Assembly: GCA_947594855.1 (NCBI GenBank)
Contig: CANQEL010000013.1
Coordinates: forward strand, 1-62,277
Source of the DNA: an uncultured Lachnospiraceae bacterium
GTDB lineage: Bacteria > Bacillota > Clostridia > Lachnospirales > Lachnospiraceae
Length of the DNA: 62,277 nt
Reading direction: 5' to 3'
Shown here: one piece after another, positions 52,706 to 62,113 of the stretch
Numbering within the stretch: the stretch's first letter is position 1
How the letters are laid out: every line of letters starts with the position of its first letter
Notes under the pieces: generated by a model
What the model saw: only the letters and a program-made list of their open reading frames with translations
Database searches by the model: none
Told to the model about the DNA's origin: nothing
Translations under genes and position numbers: made by a program

Positions 52706-53959
52706 TTATATATTATCCCCTTTCCTGTTTTCAAGCTCCGCTTTATATTTTTTCCCGATATTAAGCGCCGAATTAAGAGAAGAACCCCTCTTTATCATAT
52801 CGCTTCCAAACCTGTTACGTATTTCATCTACAGCTCTATCAACCTGTCTCTCCTTTTCCTTATGCTTATCCACAAAGAGCGACATCTGCTCTTCCTCCCC
52901 TTTTGTAACATCAGTAAGCGATATGCCTATAAGCCTTAGCGGAGTATGCCTGTCCCAAAGTTCACAGAATAATTTTCTGCTAATCCCGAATATTTCTGAA
53001 GTTATGTCTGTTGGTTCGTTTAGTTTCTTCTGGTGCGATTTGTTTTTGAAATCATTAGACCTTATAGTCACACCTATACAAAATGCTCTTACGCCGTCCG
53101 CCCTCATTCTTGCAGAAACACTGTCTGATAATGCATGTAAAATATTAAAAGCGTCATCTGCGGTTTTCACATCTTCTTCAAGTGTAGTAGATATGCTGTA
53201 GCCTTTAGGTTCTTCAGGTTCACTAAGTACCGGTGATTCATCTATTCCATTCGCATAGTTATGAAGCTGCGTACCTGCTTTTATTCCGATAAGCGACTGT
53301 ATATACCTGACATCTGACGCTGCTAAATCGCCTATAGTTCTGATATGCGCTTTTTCCAGTCTGAAAGCCGTGGCTGTACCTACAGTAAATAACTGCCTTA
53401 TATCTAACGGCCACATTTTCTTTTGAATCTCTGTTTTAAAAAGTGTATGTACTTTATCAGGTTTTTCAAAATCACTTGCCATTTTTGCAAGAACCTTATT
53501 ATCCCCTATTCCCACATTCACCGTAAAGCCGAGAGTATCTCGTATTTCATCTTTTATTTCATATGCCACAGCTACAGGGTCGGGATAAATCATTCCCGTG
53601 CCGCTCATATCAAGGAAACATTCATCTATCGAGTATTTTTCAACTACGGGAGCATATTTTCTACAGATATCCATAAAATTCTTAGAGCATTTATTATACA
53701 GTACAAAATCAGGTTTCACCATCACAAGGGCAGGACATTTTCTCAAAGCCATGGCAACAGGTTCTCCTGTTCTTATGCCATATTTTTTTGCAGGAATCGA
53801 CTTGGCAAGTATAACACCTGTCCGTTTTTCGGGATTACCGCCCACCGCAGATGGAATAAGCCTTATATCTTCCATTCCTTCTGCAACGCGCTTTGCAGCT
53901 TCCCATGAAAGAAATGCACTATTTACATCTATATGAAAAATCAACCTGTCCACAGTCAT
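52706..53959 (-). CDS. dinB: DNA polymerase IV (Y-family translesion polymerase)
   Basis: A 417-aa polymerase. Catalytic acidic motifs: FHIDVNSAFLSWEA (about residues 8-21) and KYSIDECFLD (about 107-116), then VGIGDNKVLAKMASDFEKP and the helix-hairpin-helix region LFTVGTATAFRLEKAHI. The little-finger domain follows (about 240-350). The C-terminal extension includes QMSLF, a beta-clamp-binding-like motif, at about 367. Performs error-prone bypass synthesis. No SOS box recognised upstream. Confidence 0.94.
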   Translation of the reverse strand: MTVDRLIFHIDVNSAFLSWEAAKRVAEGMEDIRLIPSAVGGNPEKRTGVILAKSIPAKKYGIRTGEPVAMALRKCPALVMVKPDFVLYNKCSKNFMDICRKYAPVVEKYSIDECFLDMSGTGMIYPDPVAVAYEIKDEIRDTLGFTVNVGIGDNKVLAKMASDFEKPDKVHTLFKTEIQKKMWPLDIRQLFTVGTATAFRLEKAHIRTIGDLAASDVRYIQSLIGIKAGTQLHNYANGIDESPVLSEPEEPKGYSISTTLEEDVKTADDAFNILHALSDSVSARMRADGVRAFCIGVTIRSNDFKNKSHQKKLNEPTDITSEIFGISRKLFCELWDRHTPLRLIGISLTDVTKGEEEQMSLFVDKHKEKERQVDRAVDEIRNRFGSDMIKRGSSLNSALNIGKKYKAELENRKGDNI

Positions 53960-54066
53960 GCCCCTTTCATATTATATTATAATATTCATCTTTATCTTTC
54001 TCAATAGTAAATAATGCGCATATATTAAATATTAAAATAAAAAAATCAAAGGAGTTACCACAATCT

Positions 54067-54546
54067 ATGCTTGATAACAGCATTTTTTCAACATCAATAC
54101 TACAGGATATCCCGGATGCAATGGCAGTAATCAAAGGAGGAAGCATGTATCCTGAGCTGTATGGAGTTGCCAATTTCTATACTTCACGATGGGATATTGG
54201 GATAATCATTGAAGTTGAGGTATATGGTCTCCCTAATTCCCCTTCATATTCCCCGCGTTTTTTCGGAATGCATATTCATGAATACGGCGACTGCTCAGAT
54301 GACTTTGCCAATACCGGAATGCATTATAATCCTACCGGAGCAGACCATCCATTTCACATTGGAGACCTTGTTCCGCTCTTAAACAGCAACGGATATGCAT
54401 TTACTGCCTTTTACGACAGCTTTTTAAGAATTGAAGATGTGGTCGGAAAAACAATAATTATCCATGATAACCGAGATGATTTTACATCACAGCCTTCCGG
54501 AGATTCAGGAGAAAAAATCGGCTGCGGAGTAATATTGCCCGTATAA
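54067..54546 (+). CDS. Cu/Zn superoxide dismutase family protein, no signal peptide
   Basis: A 159-aa SodC-like protein. The metal ligands appear conserved: HIHEYGDC (two Cu His), GMHYNPTG (bridging His), HPFHIGD (Zn His and Asp) and IIIHDNRDDFTSQPSGDSG (last Cu His and active-site region), with the Cys of YGDC and GCGVI able to form the intrasubunit disulfide. The short N-terminus has no export signal, whereas bacterial SodC proteins are normally secreted. Metal use and activity in an anaerobe are open. SD AAAGGAG is about 12 nt from the ATG. Confidence 0.85.
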   Translation: MLDNSIFSTSILQDIPDAMAVIKGGSMYPELYGVANFYTSRWDIGIIIEVEVYGLPNSPSYSPRFFGMHIHEYGDCSDDFANTGMHYNPTGADHPFHIGDLVPLLNSNGYAFTAFYDSFLRIEDVVGKTIIIHDNRDDFTSQPSGDSGEKIGCGVILPV

Positions 54547-54588
54547 TATTTACATTTATTATTCCTATGGTGTATAATAAATGCCGTT

Positions 54589-56010
54589 ATGGACAAATTA
54601 TCAAAAACACATACTAATAATAAAATACATGAAAATCCGCTTGGAGCCAAACCGGTAAACCGTCTTCTTTACCAGTTTGCAGTTCCAAGCATTATTGCTA
54701 TGCTTGTCAGCTCTCTTTATAATATTGTAGACCAGTTTTTTATAGGAAACAGCGTCGGTGAACTTGGCAATGCCGCAACCAATATTTCATTTCCGTTATC
54801 TATTTCATGTGTTGCAATTGCGCTTCTTTTTGGAATAGGCGGCGCATCATCTTTCAATATATCGATGGGAGAAGGTGACTCAGAAAAAGCTGTTTACTAT
54901 CTTGGAAATGCCGCTGTTATGATGTTCGGATGCGGAGTTTTATTATGCTTAATTACGCAGACTTTTCTTGAACCTATGCTCAGATTTTTCGGTTCTCCTG
55001 AAAATGTAATTGACTATGCCAAAATATATACAAGAATTGTGTCATTTGGTTTTCCTTTTCTGATAATAACTACCGGCGGAGGCCACCTGATACGTGCAGA
55101 CGGCCGCCCTAAAATAACTATGTTATGTAACCTTACCGGAGCTGTCATAAATACCGGTTTAGACGCTTTGTTTATAATGGTATTCCATATGGGAATGGCG
55201 GGCGCAGCAGCAGCCACAGTTATAGGACAAGTTATATCCGGAAGTCTGGCAATATGGTTTTTATGCCACTGCTGCACGGTAAGCATCCTAAAAAAACATC
55301 TCATAATCAGACGTAAATTTGTCATGCGCATAACTTCTCTCGGCGCTGCGCCGTGCAGCAACCAGCTTGCAATGATGATTGTCCAGATTGTAATGAACAA
55401 ATCACTGAAATATTATGGAGCGTTGTCAGCATATGGTGATTCCATTCCTATCGCCTGCGCCGGAATTATTACCAAAGTAAATCAGGTGTTTTTCTCGTTT
55501 ATTATCGGAATATCACAGGGGCTTCAGCCTATAGTAAGCTTTAATTACGGAGCCGGAAAATATAAAAGGGTAAAATCTGCATATTTATATGCCATATCAG
55601 CCGGATTTGTATTGTCCGCTATAGCGTTCCTCACATTCCAGCTAGCTCCGGGACAAATAATATCTCTCTTCGGAGAAGGCTCCGAAGAATATTACAGATT
55701 TGCCATAAACTATTTTCATATATTCCTTTTCTTTACATTCATTAATTTTATGCAGCCTATAACTTCCAACTTCTTTACTGCTATCGGCAAACCGAAACGC
55801 GGAATATTTTTATCGCTTACCAGGCAGATTATATTTCTGCTTCCACTTATAATTATATTTCCAATTATTGCAGGAATTAACGGTATAATGTATGCCGGCC
55901 CGATTGCCGATTTCCTTGCAGGCGCGGCATCCGTTATTATGGTATGCCTGGAACTTAAACAGAGAAGGTACACAGCAAATGTTCTTCCTTCATATCATGA
56001 TATACCATAA
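54589..56010 (+). CDS. MATE-family efflux transporter (MepA-like)
   Basis: A 473-aa, twelve-helix transporter. NPLGAKPVNRLLYQFAVPSIIAMLVSSLYNIVDQFFIG is the typical MepA-type opening, with the second-half repeat ITSLGAAPCSNQLAMMIVQIVMNKSL (about 247-272) and GISQGLQPIVSFNYGAGKYKRV. MepA-type proteins export cationic drugs. It is rightward behind the SodC-like gene; its last 56 bp are antisense to the end of the PEP/pyruvate-binding gene. Confidence 0.9.
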   Translation: MDKLSKTHTNNKIHENPLGAKPVNRLLYQFAVPSIIAMLVSSLYNIVDQFFIGNSVGELGNAATNISFPLSISCVAIALLFGIGGASSFNISMGEGDSEKAVYYLGNAAVMMFGCGVLLCLITQTFLEPMLRFFGSPENVIDYAKIYTRIVSFGFPFLIITTGGGHLIRADGRPKITMLCNLTGAVINTGLDALFIMVFHMGMAGAAAATVIGQVISGSLAIWFLCHCCTVSILKKHLIIRRKFVMRITSLGAAPCSNQLAMMIVQIVMNKSLKYYGALSAYGDSIPIACAGIITKVNQVFFSFIIGISQGLQPIVSFNYGAGKYKRVKSAYLYAISAGFVLSAIAFLTFQLAPGQIISLFGEGSEEYYRFAINYFHIFLFFTFINFMQPITSNFFTAIGKPKRGIFLSLTRQIIFLLPLIIIFPIIAGINGIMYAGPIADFLAGAASVIMVCLELKQRRYTANVLPSYHDIP

Positions 56011-58531
56011 ATTCCTTTTCAGACACATCATATATTCCGATAACATTTAACAGCTCCTCATTTTCATCACAATAATCAGGCAGCCTGTTATCCAGCCCGT
56101 CTAATATTTCCGGATTAAAATGCAGGGTTTTTTCATTGTCAAAAACAGCGGAATACAAAATATCAGCTTCAACCAAATCCTGGAATATATGGCTTCCATA
56201 TGACAATTCAGGCATATAGCCCGCACGTTTCTCAGACACTTCACAGATTACGTCAAACTCACTGATATCCGCAAAAGTTGTAGGCACTCCGAGTTCAGGG
56301 GAAGATGTGCATATTCTTCCCGGTACCAGAAGCATAAGTCGGCATCCTTTTTCACGAAAATGCCAGTTTATCTTTCCTATTGCCCTGGCAATCCTGAACT
56401 TACTGTTGTACTCCATCTGATAATAAGCAACGGGATTAACATAAACTACATAATCCATTTTTATCACATGCGACATTCCCATTGAAGCATGTCTACATTC
56501 CATAAATATATGGTCTGTATCCACATTTTCAGGTATAGTTACGTTTCCATGCTCTTTTGCTACCTGAAGCGGGCGGCACTGCAGAAGATTAATGACATAT
56601 TCACCGCTTTCCGATATATTAATCGTATATTCAATGTCAACCGGATAATCATATGCTTCCTGTATAATGGAAAGTATTTTCTGAAACATATCCATTATTT
56701 CTTTATTCTTTACTATACCGTGGCATGATACAAACTGTATCTGCCTGTTCTGCCCTCTCTCCCTGAACATATACTCGGCATCATAATCATGCTCTAAAAG
56801 CAGACGTTTGAGGTACGCCGGAAGTTTATTGTCAAGGCTTTTAAGTTCACAGCTTACAACCTTCTTTTCTGATGTATCAATTACATCTACAAGTCTCTGT
56901 GAATACTGGTGTTTTTCTGCGCTTGTCGTAGCAGGCGTAAGTTCCGGTTTATCAAGATTTACAAGCCTTGGATATGAGCCCTGGGTACGGTCTACCGCTC
57001 CTGTTCCAAGTCCCATAACAAGCCTTAGCATACCTGCGCTCTGGTCAATTGATTCCATAAAACGGTACGGACTGAATGAATATCCTACTCCTGCCGCGCA
57101 GGGCATGAATATATCTTCATATCGCGAACCCGACACACGCTGCACCAGAATCGCCATCTGCTCATCACGCCCTGCAAGCCCTCTCCTCATACGGTAATCA
57201 AGAGCGGAAGTACTCATTGTACTTGCATATACCGTTTTTACTGCCTCTTCAAATGCTTTAAGCCTATCCTCTAACATTCCAACATTAGGGCAGAATACCG
57301 ATTCATATTTACCTGCAAAAGCATTGCCAAATCCGTCTTCAAGTATACTGCTTGAACGTACAATGATAGGATCCTGCCCATAATAATCAAGCATCTGACA
57401 AAACTGCTCCCTTATCGAACCTCTGAATTCACCTTTCATAAGATGCTCTGCAAATGTATCTGCAAGGCTGAAATATTCCTCTTTTGTACGCTGCCTTATC
57501 CTTATATCCCAGAAATCATTATCCACAATGAACGCATAAAATACGTCGGAACCAATATAAAATGAATCATGCGGCTCAATTTTCATATACAAATCCGGTC
57601 TTTTATTCTGTATAAGTTTTCTTGCAAGAAGCATACCGCACGCCTTGCCGCCAATCATACCCGTTCCAATCATACGGCTTCTTATCCTGAAATAGTCCTC
57701 AGGCTCAAAGTTTTCTTTAATCAGAACCCTTAATTTTTCATCACGGCTTACCATAATATCGCACATACGGCTGCATGCTTTACTTACGTCAATACCCTGT
57801 TTGCGCATCTGTATTGCCGTATTAAAAAACCTGTCCCAGCTGTCCATATTTCTGTCATCATCATTATCCTCGCCATTCATAATCTGATAAAAGCGGCTCA
57901 CCATAATACCTTCCATTACCGGAGTAAACTCACCGCTTTCCATATTATAAAGATGAGGCAGAAACATAGTATCCGAATGTCGGTTCCATATCTTTACCGG
58001 CCTTACAAATACATGCTCCCTATCTGAATAAACGTCTAAAAAAAGCTGTGTCGTATCCCTGATTTTTGCAATCGCCTTAAAAGAATGTTTACCTCTTATT
58101 AATGGAAAAAACGCTACCGTATCAAGCGAAAAAAGATACGGACACGTAACCTTAAAGAAATTACCCATCATAAGGTCTGTAGACCACGCAGTCTGAAGCT
58201 CCGAAAGGCAGTCAAACACATAAAACGCATCGTAACCTTCCTTTTCAATAAGCTTATGTATCTCTACCGTAAATGTCTCAAAACGGTGCGACAGTTCAAC
58301 CTGTATAACTTTTACTCCCTCTCTTTCTTCAACAAGAGGTTCATGAGAAGCAAACCTGAAATATATAAGATTTCTTTTATCCTTTATTGCCTGCTCTACA
58401 TACGGATTAAGGAAAATACGGAATTCATCAAGATTCGTAACTTCCCACACCACGTTATCTCCCAGCCGTATATTGTCAAATGCTTTATCCATGCTTTCTA
58501 TTCCCGACTTTACACGTTCAAATGCAGCCAT
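55955..58531 (-). CDS. PEP/pyruvate-binding (PPDK N-terminal-like) domain protein with KaiC-like N-terminus
   Basis: An 858-aa cytoplasmic protein. Residues about 1-230 resemble the RecA/KaiC fold (GIESMDKAFDNIRLGDNVVWEV...), but the P-loop position reads VTNLDEF, so Walker A is lost. Residues about 290-690 are an ATP-grasp PPDK_N domain: GTGMIGGKACGMLLARKL, PIIVRSSSILEDGFGNAFAGKYESVF, and the closing INLLQCRPLQ. The C-terminal ~160 residues (from HASMGMSHVIKMDYVVYV) are unassigned. The swivelling His domain and PEP/pyruvate barrel of PEP synthase are absent. Role unknown; a phosphotransfer or regulatory task is inferred. Overlaps MATE by 56 bp at the 3' end. Confidence 0.8.
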   Translation of the reverse strand: MAAFERVKSGIESMDKAFDNIRLGDNVVWEVTNLDEFRIFLNPYVEQAIKDKRNLIYFRFASHEPLVEEREGVKVIQVELSHRFETFTVEIHKLIEKEGYDAFYVFDCLSELQTAWSTDLMMGNFFKVTCPYLFSLDTVAFFPLIRGKHSFKAIAKIRDTTQLFLDVYSDREHVFVRPVKIWNRHSDTMFLPHLYNMESGEFTPVMEGIMVSRFYQIMNGEDNDDDRNMDSWDRFFNTAIQMRKQGIDVSKACSRMCDIMVSRDEKLRVLIKENFEPEDYFRIRSRMIGTGMIGGKACGMLLARKLIQNKRPDLYMKIEPHDSFYIGSDVFYAFIVDNDFWDIRIRQRTKEEYFSLADTFAEHLMKGEFRGSIREQFCQMLDYYGQDPIIVRSSSILEDGFGNAFAGKYESVFCPNVGMLEDRLKAFEEAVKTVYASTMSTSALDYRMRRGLAGRDEQMAILVQRVSGSRYEDIFMPCAAGVGYSFSPYRFMESIDQSAGMLRLVMGLGTGAVDRTQGSYPRLVNLDKPELTPATTSAEKHQYSQRLVDVIDTSEKKVVSCELKSLDNKLPAYLKRLLLEHDYDAEYMFRERGQNRQIQFVSCHGIVKNKEIMDMFQKILSIIQEAYDYPVDIEYTINISESGEYVINLLQCRPLQVAKEHGNVTIPENVDTDHIFMECRHASMGMSHVIKMDYVVYVNPVAYYQMEYNSKFRIARAIGKINWHFREKGCRLMLLVPGRICTSSPELGVPTTFADISEFDVICEVSEKRAGYMPELSYGSHIFQDLVEADILYSAVFDNEKTLHFNPEILDGLDNRLPDYCDENEELLNVIGIYDVSEKEFMVYHDMKEEHLLCTFSV

Positions 58532-58554
58532 TATAAAACCTCCTTTAAAAACAC

Positions 58555-58583
58555 AAAAAGACGCCCTGATTAATCAGAACGCC
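58555..58583 (-). terminator. Terminator after metF
   Basis: Leftward GGCGTTCTGATT pairs with AATCAGGGCGTC over 12 bp (three G-U pairs, tight TTAA loop) and is followed by TTTTTGTGTTTTT. It separates metF from the PEP/pyruvate-binding gene. Confidence 0.75.
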
Positions 58584-58623
58584 TTCGTCTCTAAATAAAC
58601 TATAAATTAATATATTCCTATTG

Positions 58624-59472
58624 TCAAGATGCGTTAAAAAATGTTTTTGCTATGTCAGGTTTGTTCATCGCATACAGATGAACTCCCTTCACGCCATGCC
58701 TTACAAGGTCAAGCTTCTGCATAATAGCGTATTCCACTCCTGCCTTTTTAAGATCATCAGGGTTATCACGGTATTTATCAATCCGCTTAAGCAGCTCGTC
58801 AGGTGTCGACGCGCTTGATAATTCTACCATTGTCTTCACCTGGTTTGCAGTCGTTATCGGCATAATTCCCGCAAGAACCGGTACATTTATACCTGCCTTT
58901 TCAAGCATTTCAGTAAATCTGTAAAATTTCTCATTATCAAAAAACATCTGGCTCGTAAGCATTGACACTCCTGCATCTATCTTCTTTTTAAGATTATTTA
59001 TATCCTCTTCGATAGACACTGCGTCAGGATGCTTTTCAGGATAACACGCTCCAGCAATAAAGAAGCCTTTTCCGATTGCGCGGGCAAGGTCAGAAGCATG
59101 TTTATAATATCTGGAATCAAACTTCTCCTGTGAAATATCACGCGGCTTATCCCCTCTTAAAGCCAGAATATTTTCAAGCCCGTTTGATTTCATTGCATCA
59201 ATATAACCCAAAAGCGCTTCCTCTGTAAGCGCTGCGCACGTAAGATGCGCGAGGGATTCTATTTTACATTTATTTTTTATATATGATGCAATTGCAATAG
59301 TCTCCTTACTTGTACCTCCGCCTGCACCGTATGTAACGCTTATAAAATCAGGATTACAGCTTTTCATTTCATCTATCGCATCATACACAAGCTGCACATC
59401 ATCTGTCTTTTTGGGCGGAAATACTTCAAGCGAATATATAGTCCGTTTTTCCTTAAAAATGTCACTAATCAT
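58624..59472 (-). CDS. metF: 5,10-Methylenetetrahydrofolate reductase
   Basis: A 282-aa TIM-barrel flavoenzyme reducing methylene-THF to methyl-THF. Seen: SLEVFPPKK (Glu about 16), FISVTYGAGGGTSKETI (about 40-56), LALRGDKP (about 103-110), and MLTSQMFFDNEKFYRF (about 176-191). Supplies methyl groups for methionine or the acetyl-CoA route. It stands alone between terminator and the divergent membrane-protein genes; no S-box riboswitch is visible upstream. Confidence 0.94.
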   Translation of the reverse strand: MISDIFKEKRTIYSLEVFPPKKTDDVQLVYDAIDEMKSCNPDFISVTYGAGGGTSKETIAIASYIKNKCKIESLAHLTCAALTEEALLGYIDAMKSNGLENILALRGDKPRDISQEKFDSRYYKHASDLARAIGKGFFIAGACYPEKHPDAVSIEEDINNLKKKIDAGVSMLTSQMFFDNEKFYRFTEMLEKAGINVPVLAGIMPITTANQVKTMVELSSASTPDELLKRIDKYRDNPDDLKKAGVEYAIMQKLDLVRHGVKGVHLYAMNKPDIAKTFFNAS

Positions 59473-59565
59473 TGCCGTACTCCTTTTTAATTTTCTCTTT
59501 AATAACCAGTAAAACCAATTCTATATGATAACTTATGCATTGTCAAACATATATTGGTGTGTACT

Positions 59566-59594
59566 TTTACAAATTAATATGCTAAAATTATAAA
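59566..59594 (+). promoter_or_regulatory. Candidate promoter of the two envelope genes
   Basis: TTTACA (59566-59571), 17-nt spacer, TATAAA (59589-59594), about 30 nt before the ATG. Confidence 0.4.
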
Positions 59595-59624
59595 TAATAT
59601 TAATATTATGTGGGGATGTTATAT

Positions 59625-60878
59625 ATGAAATCTATTGCCAAAGAAAAGTTCAGGTTTGAGCTTACATATATATACGTGATACTATGTCTTCTTGCGGGTC
59701 TTTTTGTTATATGGGCATTTACCGGCATCTGGCCAATGTCGCATAATGATTATAATTCCTTTAGCCTGCAGGCAAAATCCTGGCTCGAAGGAAGACTTGA
59801 TCTCGGACAGAATTATGAGCACCTTGAACTTGCTGTTTTTAATGGTAAATATTACGTAAGTTTTCCACCCTTTATATCTTATGTAATGCTTTTATTTGTT
59901 CCGTTTTTCGGCGTAAATACGCCTGATAACCTTATATCGCTTGTTATATTTATGTTATCAGGAATTTATTCCGTAAAAATATATAAAATTATCCGCAGCA
60001 ATACCAAAAATGCAGTTTTCTTCTCTGTCTTTCTGCTTTTGGGATGCAATACCCTGTTCTGTTCAGTAAACGGATGGGTATGGTTCATTGCCCAGAATTT
60101 TGCTTTTACACTTTCGCTTATGGCTATATATTATGCCATAAAGGGCAGGCTTGGATTGTCATTATCTTTACTCGCATGCGCCGTTGGGTGCAGACCGTTT
60201 CAGATAGTATATACCCCATTATTATTTATGCTGTATATTACAGAGTGGCAGAAACAAAACTCAAAACTTTTAAAAAATAAACATAGCTTTATTTCCCGCG
60301 CAGGAATATTCATAAAGCAGAAATTTACATGTTTTATTTTTCCTGCAATAATCGGTTTATCATATATGATACTTAATTATGCACGATTTGGGAATATATT
60401 TGAATTTGGACACAATTATCTGCCCGAATTCACCTCTACGGCAACCGGACAGTTTAATTCTGTGTATATAGCAGATAATCTGAAGAGTCTGTTTAAACTT
60501 CCTGCCCTTGCCGAAAACTCAAAGCTTGCATTTCCTACATTTAACGGAATGTCGATTTGGATGATAAGTCCCATTTTCATAACTTTTGTCGTTTACTTTA
60601 TATATTCATTGACAAAGAAAAATCAGGACAAAACCATTAATATACTGCTTCCAATACTGCTTGTCATACACACATTTCTTATAGTTTCTCATAAAACTAT
60701 GGGCGGCTGGCACTTTGGAAACAGATATATGAATGATCTTTTACCATTTGTGTATCTGGGTATTATGAAATATATGCCTGATAAAGAATCGTATGTTAAA
60801 TGGAATTATCCTTTATGCTGTTTTGGCATCTGTCTGAATATAGTTGGAGCCGTGGCAACATACAATAACTGGATTTAA
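59625..60878 (+). CDS. Polytopic membrane protein, glycosyltransferase C-like fold suspected
   Basis: A 417-aa protein with about eleven hydrophobic helices, starting at ATG 59625 behind GGGG. The first extracytoplasmic loop has MSHNDYNSFSLQAKSWLEGRLDLGQNY followed by YVSFPPFISYVML, the acidic-loop pattern of polyprenyl-phosphate-dependent (GT39/GT83/GT87-like) transferases. A late GGWHFGNRYMNDLLPF is also typical. It probably adds a sugar to a cell-surface polymer; donor and acceptor unknown. Followed after 14 bp by an acyltransferase, suggesting joint action on an envelope glycan. Confidence 0.65.
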   Translation: MKSIAKEKFRFELTYIYVILCLLAGLFVIWAFTGIWPMSHNDYNSFSLQAKSWLEGRLDLGQNYEHLELAVFNGKYYVSFPPFISYVMLLFVPFFGVNTPDNLISLVIFMLSGIYSVKIYKIIRSNTKNAVFFSVFLLLGCNTLFCSVNGWVWFIAQNFAFTLSLMAIYYAIKGRLGLSLSLLACAVGCRPFQIVYTPLLFMLYITEWQKQNSKLLKNKHSFISRAGIFIKQKFTCFIFPAIIGLSYMILNYARFGNIFEFGHNYLPEFTSTATGQFNSVYIADNLKSLFKLPALAENSKLAFPTFNGMSIWMISPIFITFVVYFIYSLTKKNQDKTINILLPILLVIHTFLIVSHKTMGGWHFGNRYMNDLLPFVYLGIMKYMPDKESYVKWNYPLCCFGICLNIVGAVATYNNWI

Positions 60879-60892
60879 AGGAGAGCGCAATA

Positions 60893-62113
60893 ATGAAAAA
60901 CAGAAACGATAATAATTCAAATATAAATACTTTCCATATCGGAGTACTCGATGGCATACGTGCACTGGCAATTCTCATAGTAGTATGGTATCATTTCTGG
61001 CAGCAGACCTGGATTATTCCCATAAAACAAACTCCTTTTCTGAAGCTTTTAGGCATAACACAGATTAATCTTGACTGGCTTGTAAGGACAGGATATGAAA
61101 TGGTTACGCTTGTTATATTTATAAGCGGCTTCTGTCTCTTTCTTCCATATGCCAGAAATATGATTAATGGTGATGCGCTCCCCGATACACGTACATTCTA
61201 CAAGAAGAGAATTGCAAGAATCGTACCTTCATATATGTTATGTATACTTATTGCATTTATATATAACGTAGCAAGGGCAGAATATTCTGCTCAGGATTTC
61301 ATATACTCCAATTCACCGGGATTTATGCTCAAAGACCTTTTTTCACACCTTACATTTACATTTAACTTATTTGAAGATACAAGCTCATCATCACTTTTAA
61401 ATGGTGTTTTATGGACTGTTGCGTTAGAAATGCAGTTCTATTTAATCTTCCCACTGCTTCAGAAATTTTTCAGGGAAAAGCCTATTACTACATACGTAGT
61501 ATTAAATTTAATATCTATTGTTTATATTATGTACACCAATAGTCTCGATAACATTTCATTCAGACTTCTTCATTTGCTTCCATCATATCTCGGCGTATAT
61601 GCAAACGGTTTTGCCGGCGCAATGATTTTTGTCGGAATGGCAAAAAGCATCAAACACGAAAAATATTTTGCATGTTTTTCTACAATTGTATCAATCATGT
61701 GCATATATGTATACTCCCTTATGATGCGCGCACTTTGTTTAGTTGATAATCAGAACGCCTGGAGACTTAACCACAGATTCTCACTTAGTTTTCTTTTCAT
61801 GGTCTTTGTTATTTCAACGGCGTTTGCGTTGTCTGCATACCAGAAAATCTTCTCGAACCGGGTTATGCGTTTTCTTTCTACAATATCGTTTAACCTGTAT
61901 ATATGGCACCAATATCTGTGCCTGAAATTCATACAGAACAGAATACCTTATTATGAAGGCGATGTTCCTCCCAATCAGACAGGTGATAAAGTCTGGATGT
62001 GGAAACTTATGATTCTGAGTATAGTATCGTCATTTATTGTATCTACTGCCGTAACATATCTGGTAGAAAAACCTGCGTCAAAGCTCATACTTGGAAAAAA
62101 GCGTAATGATTAA
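60893..62113 (+). CDS. Acyltransferase 3 family membrane protein (OafA/YrhL-like)
   Basis: A 406-aa, ten-helix acyltransferase. Family motifs: GVLDGIRALAILIVVWYHFW (about residues 18-37, with catalytic-site His), YKKRIARIVPSYML (about 103-116), NGVLWTVALEMQFYLIFPLL (about 165-184) and the late NLYIWHQYLCLKF. These proteins O-acylate surface sugars. No SGNH domain is attached. It overlaps the ABC ATPase gene end by 3-4 bp. Confidence 0.9.
   Translation: MKNRNDNNSNINTFHIGVLDGIRALAILIVVWYHFWQQTWIIPIKQTPFLKLLGITQINLDWLVRTGYEMVTLVIFISGFCLFLPYARNMINGDALPDTRTFYKKRIARIVPSYMLCILIAFIYNVARAEYSAQDFIYSNSPGFMLKDLFSHLTFTFNLFEDTSSSSLLNGVLWTVALEMQFYLIFPLLQKFFREKPITTYVVLNLISIVYIMYTNSLDNISFRLLHLLPSYLGVYANGFAGAMIFVGMAKSIKHEKYFACFSTIVSIMCIYVYSLMMRALCLVDNQNAWRLNHRFSLSFLFMVFVISTAFALSAYQKIFSNRVMRFLSTISFNLYIWHQYLCLKFIQNRIPYYEGDVPPNQTGDKVWMWKLMILSIVSSFIVSTAVTYLVEKPASKLILGKKRND

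Noticed and set aside
52254-53201. A 315-codon plus-strand frame opposite degV and dinB
   Set aside because: Covers two conserved genes on the other strand and contains no recognisable domain.
59473-59565. S-box or T-box leader upstream of metF
   Set aside because: No conserved aptamer or T-box sequence and no terminator between promoter region and gene start.
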